A stretch of DNA of 64,000 nt, taken from positions 62,001 to 126,000 of the forward strand of contig NZ_LFNG01000002.1 of the NCBI RefSeq assembly GCF_001045435.1, given 5' to 3'. Source of the stretch: Chryseobacterium koreense CCUG 49689. GTDB taxonomy: Bacteria; Bacteroidota; Bacteroidia; Flavobacteriales; Weeksellaceae. The translations under genes and the position numbers were made by a program. The notes below the pieces were generated by a model. The model was given only the letters and a program-made list of their open reading frames with translations. It was not told the DNA's origin and did no database searches. Each line of letters opens with the position of its first letter. Positions within the stretch are counted from its first letter, which is position 1. This document shows positions 41,406 to 49,234 of this stretch, in pieces.

Positions 41406-43370
41406 TCAAAGTTTAAATTTTACCGAAAAATTCACCACTCTGCCATCAATCGGTGCCCAAAGTGGCCGGAAGGTCGGATTCAGCATACTTCCCGTGAACA
41501 GTGCTTCTTTTCTGCTTTGCCTGAAATCCAGGATGTTCTCGCAATTCAACACCAAAGTGAAATGCTCTCCGAAATCTTTGGAAATCATCGCGGCGGCGAA
41601 AAGATATCCGGGAGTTTCCGTGTAGTCCAACCGGTGCTGTTTTCCGGTATAGCTGGCTTCGATTCCCGCTTTCCATGTTTTGAATTCTTTCAGCGCAGTC
41701 ATCGCAAAACGGTTTTTCGGAGTTAGCGGTATGAACTGATTTTCACTTAAATATTTGTTTTCAGCAATGGTAAAAGTGTAGCCAAGATAAAGTTCCCATT
41801 CGTCCAAAGTCGCCTTCACATAAGTGTCGAAACCTTTTGATACCACCGGTTCTGCTTCGTTCCTGAAATAAACATTTCCATTGGAGTCATAGTTCGCAAT
41901 AACAGGATTGTTGATTTGAGTCAGGAAAAAAGCTTGATTGATAAAGATTGAATTTTTCTCGCCATCTTCCTCTCCGGAAAAAGTTTTTTTATAATTAAAC
42001 TCCAAATTATATCCTACTGATTTTTCCGCTTTCGTGGTTTGAATATTGATTGGCAAAAGGTTTTCCAACGGATAATCGATGATTTGCGGAGCCAGAGCAT
42101 TTGGAATTTTATAACCCAATCCAACTCCGGCTCTTGCGGCCCAGTTTTCATTAAAATGATGGATCAATGCAACTTGAGGAAGGAAGAAACTCCCAAAATT
42201 TTTGGTAAAGTCGTTTCGGATTCCACTTTCAATCGTGGTTTTCTGAAGCTTTAAGGTATTTTGAAGGAAAAGTCCGAAACTATTATTCTCAAATGCTGGA
42301 ATCTGGAAATTTTGGAAATTTTCGGGGCTGAATTTATTTCCCTGAAAATCTGCGCCCAAAACCCAAATCATTTTATTCATAGGCTTTATGAAAGATAATT
42401 CCGAAAAATAATTTTGTTGATTCGCATCGAGAAAGTTCTCATTTGAACTGAATTTCCGCTTGAAATCGCTCCAACTGTTTTTCATTTCCAATTTGCTGTG
42501 ATCCGAAAATTTTTGCTGAAAGACGAATTCGTAAGTGTTTCTCCTGGTCTTATTTTCCTCGAAATATTGGTGGTTTTGGTCCGGATTTCCTTTGATGACC
42601 AGCATATCGCCACCAAGGTTTTGATCGAAACTTCCGCTCCAACCAAGGGTAACCGTGGAATTTGGTGAAGGATAAAAGAACAATCTTGGGTGAATATTCA
42701 CGGAGTTCAATTTTGGAACGTCTGAGAAACCGTCTTTGTTCACATCCTGTGCATTTTGCGAAGTTCCACCGGCAAAAAAAGTATATCCGAAAATGCTGAA
42801 TTTCTTGGCTGCAAAAAAGTTCAGGTTTTTTTCATCTAAAGTGGAGTAGTTCGCCAACGCCGTCAGTTCCTGTCTGGAAGTAGGTTTTCTGGAAATCATG
42901 TTCACCAAACCGCCGATTGCGCCACCTCCGTAAAGCGTGGAAGCAGAACCTTTGATCAGCTCAATTTGCTGCAAATCGAGTGGTGGAATGTTCAGCACGC
43001 CCAATCCGCCGGAAAATCCATCAAACAACGGCATTCCGTCTCTTAAGATCTGGGTATATCTTCCGTCCAAACCCTGGATCCGAACATTGGAGTTTCCCGA
43101 AACTGGCGAAGTCTGCTGGATCTGAACCCCGGAAATATCGCCCAGAATACTTGCAATTCCCATCGGTTTGATTCCGCTTTCTTCCTGCATGTCTTCTTTT
43201 CCCAAAACTTCCACTTTCTGTGGTGAGTTCTCTATTTTTTGATCCGTTCTGGAAGATGCCACGATGATCACTTCGTCGATTCTTTTTTCGGTGGTGGAAT
43301 CTGTTGGTTTTTGTTGGGAAAATGCTGCTGAAGAAATAAGTGTTAGGATCGGAATGATTAACTTTTTCAT
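41406..43370 (-). CDS. TonB-dependent outer-membrane receptor
   Basis: The 654-residue protein has a signal peptide (ending AAFSQQ, 20) and a plug domain (about 40-160) with GIASILGDISGVQIQQTSPVSGNSNVRIQGLDGRYTQILRDG split over 65-110. IELIKGSASTLYGGGAIGGLVNM follows, and a beta-barrel ends in SVKFKL. Compared with the ZnuD-like receptor at 14511 it has no carboxypeptidase-like N-terminal domain. The plug resembles the BtuB/haem/siderophore receptor group; the substrate cannot be told. Its own -7 box lies 15 bases upstream. Confidence 0.85.
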   Translation of the reverse strand: MKKLIIPILTLISSAAFSQQKPTDSTTEKRIDEVIIVASSRTDQKIENSPQKVEVLGKEDMQEESGIKPMGIASILGDISGVQIQQTSPVSGNSNVRIQGLDGRYTQILRDGMPLFDGFSGGLGVLNIPPLDLQQIELIKGSASTLYGGGAIGGLVNMISRKPTSRQELTALANYSTLDEKNLNFFAAKKFSIFGYTFFAGGTSQNAQDVNKDGFSDVPKLNSVNIHPRLFFYPSPNSTVTLGWSGSFDQNLGGDMLVIKGNPDQNHQYFEENKTRRNTYEFVFQQKFSDHSKLEMKNSWSDFKRKFSSNENFLDANQQNYFSELSFIKPMNKMIWVLGADFQGNKFSPENFQNFQIPAFENNSFGLFLQNTLKLQKTTIESGIRNDFTKNFGSFFLPQVALIHHFNENWAARAGVGLGYKIPNALAPQIIDYPLENLLPINIQTTKAEKSVGYNLEFNYKKTFSGEEDGEKNSIFINQAFFLTQINNPVIANYDSNGNVYFRNEAEPVVSKGFDTYVKATLDEWELYLGYTFTIAENKYLSENQFIPLTPKNRFAMTALKEFKTWKAGIEASYTGKQHRLDYTETPGYLFAAAMISKDFGEHFTLVLNCENILDFRQSRKEALFTGSMLNPTFRPLWAPIDGRVVNFSVKFKL

Positions 43371-43385
43371 CTATGATTTAAAGTG

Positions 43386-43393
43386 CAAAATTA
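43386..43393 (-). promoter_or_regulatory. -7 box (TAATTTTG) for the TonB receptor
   Basis: Minus-strand TAATTTTG fits TAnnTTTG, 15 bases before the start codon at 43370. Confidence 0.5.
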
Positions 43394-43449
43394 GCTATTT
43401 AAGCCTTAAAATAAAGGATTTCGAGATTTAAAAAATCATTAAAATCACG

Positions 43450-44199
43450 TTATTCACCCTGCTGCGAATGTTTTCTGTGGGCAACAAAAATCAACAACGA
43501 AATGATGATGATTGAAACCACTGACGCGTTCAGTGTTCCCAAATCCAGTCCTCCTTTTGCCCAAGGTTTGGTGAGGAAATCCCCGAAAGTGGCACCAAAG
43601 GGACGGGTGAAAACAAACGCAATCCAAAATAATAGAATGTGGTTGATCTTCGTGAAATAGTGCATCAATACCACGACCAGAATGATTACGCCGCAAATAA
43701 CCGCGCCTTGCAAATAAGAGAAACCCAAATTGTCACCCAAAAAATCTCCAAATGCGGTTCCCAAAGAATTTGAAAATAAAACGGCGATCCAGAAATAAAT
43801 TTCTTTAGAGCGTTGGAAAATGGGGTAAACCTCAAGGTTTCTGTATTTTCTATACCATAGAAAAAGCGTGATTAATAAACAGGTAAGCAAGATTGCACTT
43901 CCTCCCGCATATCCGATTTTCAAGGTTCTATCGATGAAATCCGAAATCTCTGTTCCAAAGGTTGTGGTTCCTATGATGACCAGCCAAAAAATTGCCGGCA
44001 CATATTTTTTAACTGCAAGTTGCATGGCCAGAAAAATCAGGAAAAGTGTTGCCGTCACACTGATTCCCACATAATAACCCAGGTTCAGTGTTTGAGAAAT
44101 GAAGTCGCCCAAGGTTTCACCCAAAGTGGTGGCAACGATTTTCATCAGCCAGAAAATCAGGGTGATTTTTGTGACTTTGTTGAAGTTTTGGTTTTCCAT
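43450..44199 (-). CDS. COG4705-like integral membrane protein with fourfold internal repeat
   Basis: The 249-residue protein has about eight hydrophobic segments. It consists of four related units, each with an aromatic FW start followed by a Gly-x-x-x-(Gly)-Asp-Phe turn: LGETLGDF (26-33), FGTEISDF (81-88), LGTAFGDF (146-153) and FGATFGDF (201-208), spaced by about 55-65 residues. The repeat suggests duplication and pseudosymmetry, as in some transporters or channels. The family has no established function. It is transcribed in the same direction as the TonB receptor downstream. Confidence 0.7.
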   Translation of the reverse strand: MENQNFNKVTKITLIFWLMKIVATTLGETLGDFISQTLNLGYYVGISVTATLFLIFLAMQLAVKKYVPAIFWLVIIGTTTFGTEISDFIDRTLKIGYAGGSAILLTCLLITLFLWYRKYRNLEVYPIFQRSKEIYFWIAVLFSNSLGTAFGDFLGDNLGFSYLQGAVICGVIILVVVLMHYFTKINHILLFWIAFVFTRPFGATFGDFLTKPWAKGGLDLGTLNASVVSIIIISLLIFVAHRKHSQQGE

Positions 44200-44322
44200 T
44201 TTTTTTGCTTTTTATTTTTTTAAAACAAATCTTTAGTCAAAAATGTCATGCATTAAAAAGTAAGGACCTTGAGATCCATTGAATGTGCAGAAATTAAATT
44301 TCAAATATTTGCTGAGCTTTTT

Positions 44323-44356
44323 CAAAAAAAAACAGAAGCGGAATTACTTCTGTTTT
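44323..44356 (-). terminator. Terminator of the PepSY-like lipoprotein gene
   Basis: On the minus strand the arms AAACAGAAG/CTTCTGTTT (44330-44338 and 44347-44355) are followed by a run of Ts, 19 bases after the stop. Confidence 0.8.
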
Positions 44357-44374
44357 ATTTGGATTTCAAAGATT

Positions 44375-44953
44375 TCATTCTTCAGTACAGACCACGGTTC
44401 CATCTTCTTTGAACACCACTTCTTTTTTAACCTGACCTTTAGATAAATCGACTTGATAGTTAATTGACTGATCTGCCAGATTCAGTTTTTCTGCATTTTG
44501 ATCCGGCATATAATCTTTAAAACCTGTGTTCAGTTGATTTAGTACGGCTTTTGGAAGTTCGTTTAGATTAATGTCGGTTTCCTGTTGCACAAATTGCCCG
44601 TCCATCTTAAAAATGAGGGAAAAAGACGGCGAATCAGATTTTTCTACGGTGACGTCTATGGCTTCCATGCCCGAACAAAGCGGATCTTTTACTGCACTTA
44701 CCATTTTGTATCCATAATAATTATGAGAAATAAATTCCTGTATGCTTGCCGGCAAAGTATCCAGATTAATGTTTTCGCTGGCGTCTTTTGCGGCTTCTAC
44801 ACCTTGTTTTACACTTAGTGCATCATCAGATGATTGCTGATCGGAAGTTTGTTCGGTCATTTCATGCTGTTCATTTTCTTTACTCTCTTTGCAAGCGTTG
44901 AAGGTTAGTAACCCTACCGCAGCAAAAACGGTGAATAAATTTTTTGTTTTCAT
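44375..44953 (-). CDS. PepSY-like (DUF2874-type) lipoprotein
   Basis: The 192-residue protein has a lipoprotein signal with Cys21 (LLTFNAC), an acidic Gln/Glu/Ser linker (22-70), then a PepSY-like repeat fold: LPASIQEFISHNYYGYKMVSA and LPKAVLNQLNTGF. Members of this group are periplasmic beta-sandwich proteins, sometimes called putative beta-lactamase-inhibitor-like; the name does not imply function. It is 36 bases downstream of mgtA on the same strand, so it may be co-expressed with Mg2+ uptake. Terminator follows. Confidence 0.75.
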   Translation of the reverse strand: MKTKNLFTVFAAVGLLTFNACKESKENEQHEMTEQTSDQQSSDDALSVKQGVEAAKDASENINLDTLPASIQEFISHNYYGYKMVSAVKDPLCSGMEAIDVTVEKSDSPSFSLIFKMDGQFVQQETDINLNELPKAVLNQLNTGFKDYMPDQNAEKLNLADQSINYQVDLSKGQVKKEVVFKEDGTVVCTEE

Positions 44954-44989
44954 TTTCTATTGGTAAAAAAATATTAATTTGGAGAGACT

Positions 44990-47677
44990 TTAGAGCCACT
45001 CGTTATATTTTTTGATGTACCAGGTTTTCACCAATTGGGTAAGCAAACTATACATCAGCAAAATTCCAGCCAACCATGGAAAATAAGCGATTGGAAGTGC
45101 TTGCATTTTAAGCGATGCCGCAACCGGGGTAAATGGAATCGCAATTGCAATTAGCATGATCAGTGAAGTGACGGCAGTTAATGGTGCTGAAGCCCAACTT
45201 TGAATAAACGGGATTTTCCGGGTTCGAATCATGTGCACAATCAGTGTTTGTGAAAGAAGTCCTTCCACAAACCAACCCGTCTGAAATAAAGTTTGATGCT
45301 CCGGACTGTTTGCCTTGAAGATGAAAAACATCACCGCAAAGGTTGCATAATCGAAAATCGAACTGATTGGGCCAATCCACAACATAAACCGCTGGATGCT
45401 TCCTGCTTCCCATTTTTTCGGTTGCTCCAGAAAATCCTGGTCCATTTTATCCCAGGGAATTGCAGATTGCGAGAAATCGTACAGCAAATTCTGGGTGATA
45501 ATTTGCAAAGGAAGCATGGGCAAAAATGGCAGAAGCGCACTTGCTCCCAACATGCTGAACATATTCCCGAAATTGGAACTTGCTGCCATTTTGATATATT
45601 TGATGATGTTTCCGAAAGTCTGCCTTCCTGCCAAAACACCTTCTCGAAGCACCATCAAATCTTTTTCGAGCAAAATAATATCGGCACTTTCCTTTGAAAT
45701 ATCTACCGCCGAATCCACGGAAATTCCCACATCGGCTTCCTTCAAAGCGGCGGCATCATTGATCCCATCACCTATAAAGCCGATGGTGTTTCCTGCTTTC
45801 CGCAAAAGGTTTACAATGCGCAATTTCTGCATTGGGTTGATTTTTGCGAAGATTACGGTTTCAGAGAGTTTTCCCTTTAGCTCTTCATCAGAAAGTCTTT
45901 CCAGTTCTTCGCCGAGCATTATTTTGTCGGTAGACAATCCCACGTCTTTCCCCACTTTTTTTGCAACCAAGTCATTGTCACCGGTAATGATTTTAACTTC
46001 GACTCCGAGTTGGTGCAAAGCCTCAATACTTGGACCCGCCGAAGGTTTGGCAGGATCCAGGAATCCTATGAATCCAGTCATGGTGAGTTCCGATTCATCT
46101 TTTTTAGAGTAATTGGTCGGATGATTTTCACCAAACTCACGAATAGCGATGAGCAAAACGCGCAATCCTTCCTCGTTCATTTGTTTAGAAATATTGAGGA
46201 TTTTATTTTTCACATTTTCATCCAAATCAATTTGTTTATCTTGCTCTATGTGGAGCTCTTTGTCGGGACCCGGGTCAAATGATTTGGTGCATAAACCGAT
46301 GATTTCCTCCACGGCACCTTTGCAGATGAGCAATTGTTTTCCGTTTTTCATTTTCAGGATGACCGACATTCTTCTTCGCTCAAAATCAAACGGAATCTCG
46401 TCTACTTTCTGAAAATCGGACTCTATGTTGATGAGGTCTTGAACTTCGGTATGTTTTAGCACGGCTTCATCCATCAAATTCCGCAGTCCCGTTTGAAAAT
46501 AGCTGTTGAGGTATGCCCATTTCAGCACTTCCTTATCGTCATTTCCATCGGCGTTGAGATGTTTTTCGAGGGCGATTTCATTTTTGGTGATGGTGCCGGT
46601 TTTGTCACAACACAAAATATTCATTGCACCGATATTTTGGATCGCGTCCAAATGTTTCACGATGACTTTCTTTTTGCTCATCGCAATGGAACCTTTGGAA
46701 AGATTGGCGGTCACAATCATGGGTAGCATTTCCGGAATCAATCCTACTGCTACTGCAATTGCGAAAAGTAATGCCTCAATCCAATTTCCTTTAATCAAAC
46801 CATTGATCAAAAAAATGAGCGGCACCATGACCAGCATAAAACGAATAAGCAGGAAACTCACCTTGTTTACTCCTTTTTCGAATTCGCTTTCAGAACGTTT
46901 TTCACTGATCTTTTCACTGATTTGCCCGAAATAGGTCTGGGTCGCAGTGTTCAAAACCAGTGCAGTTGCAGATCCGCTCACGATATTTGTTCCCATGAAA
47001 CAAAGATTTTCGAGCATCAATGGGATCTGCATGGCAGCGTTTGGGATGGCGGTGGAATTTTTTTCGGTCGGCATCGCTTCACCGGTCAGCATTGCTTCGC
47101 TGCAGAATAAATCCTTGCTCTGGATGATTCGGCAATCTGCGGGAACCATGTCTCCCGCGGAAAGTTTGATGAGGTCTCCCGGCACAATCTGCGTCACTGA
47201 AATTTCTTCGGGTGGCTTATTTTTCCTTTTCACCGTGGTGGAAGTGGTGACCATTTTCTTTAATTGTTCCGCTGCGCGATTGCTTCTGAATTCCTGCCAA
47301 AACCTCAGCAATCCGCTGAAAACCACCATGATCGAAATGATGATGACGGTGCTGGGATCTTTTTCATTGGCTGCGGCCATGATATTATCTACGAAATAAG
47401 AGATGACCGCGATTACCATTAAAATAAAGGTGAACGGATTTAGAAACGCATTCAGCAGTTGACGGTACCATTTTGGGGCTTTCTGGTAATTGGCTTCATT
47501 TGGGCCGTATTCTTCGAGCCGCTTTTTTGCTTCTTCTTCTGATAATCCATCATCGCTGGTTTTCATATTTAAAATAGCTGCTTCGGGCGACAGCGCTGAA
47601 ATTTTCTGAAGCAGCAACACGTGGTGTCCGGAGCTGATTTTCGGTGTGATGATTTTGGTTTTGTAGAAGAGTTTCAT
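44990..47677 (-). CDS. mgtA: Magnesium-translocating P-type ATPase
   Basis: The 895-residue ATPase imports Mg2+ into the cytoplasm. P-type motifs are present: the phosphorylation site CDKTGTITKNEI with Asp358, TGEAMPTEK in the actuator domain, and the hinge GDGINDAAALKEADVGISV. The MgtA-type C-terminus, with an extra helix bundle (about 700-895), and the WYRQLLNAFLNPFTFILMVIAVISY segment split at 67-91 support group IIIB. Length matches MgtA (898). A -7 box lies 38 bases upstream. No Mg2+ riboswitch was recognised in the leader. Confidence 0.92.
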   Translation of the reverse strand: MKLFYKTKIITPKISSGHHVLLLQKISALSPEAAILNMKTSDDGLSEEEAKKRLEEYGPNEANYQKAPKWYRQLLNAFLNPFTFILMVIAVISYFVDNIMAAANEKDPSTVIIISIMVVFSGLLRFWQEFRSNRAAEQLKKMVTTSTTVKRKNKPPEEISVTQIVPGDLIKLSAGDMVPADCRIIQSKDLFCSEAMLTGEAMPTEKNSTAIPNAAMQIPLMLENLCFMGTNIVSGSATALVLNTATQTYFGQISEKISEKRSESEFEKGVNKVSFLLIRFMLVMVPLIFLINGLIKGNWIEALLFAIAVAVGLIPEMLPMIVTANLSKGSIAMSKKKVIVKHLDAIQNIGAMNILCCDKTGTITKNEIALEKHLNADGNDDKEVLKWAYLNSYFQTGLRNLMDEAVLKHTEVQDLINIESDFQKVDEIPFDFERRRMSVILKMKNGKQLLICKGAVEEIIGLCTKSFDPGPDKELHIEQDKQIDLDENVKNKILNISKQMNEEGLRVLLIAIREFGENHPTNYSKKDESELTMTGFIGFLDPAKPSAGPSIEALHQLGVEVKIITGDNDLVAKKVGKDVGLSTDKIMLGEELERLSDEELKGKLSETVIFAKINPMQKLRIVNLLRKAGNTIGFIGDGINDAAALKEADVGISVDSAVDISKESADIILLEKDLMVLREGVLAGRQTFGNIIKYIKMAASSNFGNMFSMLGASALLPFLPMLPLQIITQNLLYDFSQSAIPWDKMDQDFLEQPKKWEAGSIQRFMLWIGPISSIFDYATFAVMFFIFKANSPEHQTLFQTGWFVEGLLSQTLIVHMIRTRKIPFIQSWASAPLTAVTSLIMLIAIAIPFTPVAASLKMQALPIAYFPWLAGILLMYSLLTQLVKTWYIKKYNEWL

Positions 47678-47715
47678 CAGGTGGAGTTCTCAAGTGATTT
47701 TAAGCGAGTGATATA

Positions 47716-47723
47716 CAAAATTA
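47716..47723 (-). promoter_or_regulatory. -7 box (TAATTTTG) for mgtA
   Basis: Minus-strand TAATTTTG, 38 bases before the mgtA start codon at 47677. Confidence 0.45.
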
Positions 47724-47831
47724 CGGTTTTGGATCAGAGGTTTTTGAAAAAAAATCAGATTAGTTTTCAGCATGGATATCAAAAAAAATCAAAGACTTAA
47801 AAGGATGGTTTATGCTAAAGCCTCATACAGT

Positions 47832-48314
47832 TCAATTTCCATTTTGTGGCTTAAAGTTTTGGTTGGAAAATGGTGGTGCGGTAGGAACGGTGATCACATT
47901 GAAACCGTGTTTTGTTTCCTGATGGCAACTATTGCAAGTGTTGGTGAGGATCAGGTATTGGTCTTCGAAGTCTTTGGTGTTTTGTTTTTGGATGGCAGTT
48001 TTTAGGTTTTCCAGAGGCACGTCAATCATACCGATGGATTTCGTTTCAGGTCGGTCTTTGCAGAATTTTTTGATGTCGTCCATACTTTCTTTAATTTCAT
48101 GGATTTCAAAATCCGCTAATTTCCAGTTTTCATTTTTTCCCGCGAACCACAATTTGTTGTGATGAACCTGCACGCCGCTCATAAAATCGCCAAATCCAGG
48201 TTGGTACGCATTTGCCTGCAAACTGTCGATTTGGGTTTGCAGATGTTTGATATCGTTATTTTTCTGGTTGCAGGAGAGCAAAATGGTGCTTGCGATTAAA
48301 ACTAAGTATTTCAT
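47832..48314 (-). CDS. Lipoprotein with one CXXCH haem-binding motif
   Basis: The 160-residue protein has a short lipoprotein signal (MKYLVLIASTILLSC, Cys15), a helical middle (about 30-130) and a single CNSCH near residue 132, followed by QETKHGFNVITVPTAPPF. A c-type haem could be attached there. The helical, His/Met-containing body is reminiscent of cytochrome c'-type four-helix folds, but that is inference. No c-type maturation genes are in the window. It stands alone on the minus strand between the mgtA leader and the VirJ-like gene. Confidence 0.7.
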   Translation of the reverse strand: MKYLVLIASTILLSCNQKNNDIKHLQTQIDSLQANAYQPGFGDFMSGVQVHHNKLWFAGKNENWKLADFEIHEIKESMDDIKKFCKDRPETKSIGMIDVPLENLKTAIQKQNTKDFEDQYLILTNTCNSCHQETKHGFNVITVPTAPPFSNQNFKPQNGN

Positions 48315-48447
48315 CCCGGTTTGTTTTTATTACACAAAGTTGGTGAAAAAATGGTTACTATTTGAAGTAAAGTATTGAATTTCAATTAAGTTGATTTTTA
48401 CTATTGAATAATCTGAATCTCCATTATTTCGCGCCATTTCCGGCCAC

Positions 48448-49134
48448 CTATTTTTTATTTAGATTGGCATTCACAAAGGCTGCAAGTCTTTTGGTGTCTC
48501 CTCCGTAATGATGGTCTCCGTGAAGGTGGAGCAAACTGTAATTTTTGAGCTTGATTTGCGACAGTGGGAAGTGATAAAATTCAAAATCGCTCACAATCAG
48601 AGTGAATGGAACGTTTCTCAAATTGTTGATTTCATTCAAAACACTGTATCCATATTCTTTTTCCCCGGTCACATATTCGGCGAGGTGGATCTCGAAATCA
48701 TTCACTTTTGAAGGTCCGATAATGACCAGGTTTTGAATATTTTTTTTGAAATCTTCATCCAGTCTGTTGTAGATAAATGGCGCAACATCCGCTCCGTAAG
48801 AAAAGCCGACGAGAATTATTTTTTTGTTGGTCCGGTTTGCGGTGATTTCCTTTAAGAATTTCTCGGTATCTTCTGCAGTACTTTCCGGAGTGCGTTTGGT
48901 CCAGAAATATTTCCGGGTATTCAAGGCGAAAACGTCATATCCAAATTGATGCATATTTTGCCCGAAACTTTTAGAGAAAGAATTAAATCCTGCATCGCCG
49001 CTGATATAGAACAGTACCGGTTTTGAATCATTATTGCTATTCCACTGAGCCACCGGAAATTCATTCCGGTTCCCGCAGGAAAGGACGAATGCCAGTAGCA
49101 AAAAAAACGGTGAAAATTTGCGTGTGTTTTTCAT
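48448..49134 (-). CDS. VirJ/AcvB-domain lipoprotein hydrolase
   Basis: The 228-residue alpha/beta-hydrolase has a lipoprotein signal with Cys20. The N-terminal strand VLFYISGDAGFNSF is typical of the VirJ domain, the nucleophile elbow is GFSYGAD (Ser112), and LHLHGDHHYGGD near 203 carries the catalytic His region. In Agrobacterium, AcvB (a VirJ relative) hydrolyses lysyl-phosphatidylglycerol made by the adjacent MprF-type synthase LpiA. Here the gene lies 100 bases downstream of an MprF-like gene on the same strand, so the same partnership is inferred. Confidence 0.8.
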   Translation of the reverse strand: MKNTRKFSPFFLLLAFVLSCGNRNEFPVAQWNSNNDSKPVLFYISGDAGFNSFSKSFGQNMHQFGYDVFALNTRKYFWTKRTPESTAEDTEKFLKEITANRTNKKIILVGFSYGADVAPFIYNRLDEDFKKNIQNLVIIGPSKVNDFEIHLAEYVTGEKEYGYSVLNEINNLRNVPFTLIVSDFEFYHFPLSQIKLKNYSLLHLHGDHHYGGDTKRLAAFVNANLNKK

Positions 49135-49234
49135 GGTGCGTCAGTTCCGCAAGTTATATTTCTGCCTGTTCCAATTAAACTTTTCAAGTTTGATGAGGCG
49201 TAATTCCTAATAATTTCTTCCTGAATATTTTTTT

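Noticed and set aside
41311-41409. 32-residue frame on the minus strand overlapping the TonB receptor stop (TTG start)
   Set aside because: Start is weak, length is short and no family is evident. It could be the remnant of a gene end, but nothing supports it.
45229-45245. tRNA T-arm-like string (GGTTCGAATC) in mgtA
   Set aside because: No matching acceptor, D or anticodon arms around it; lies inside the coding frame of mgtA.
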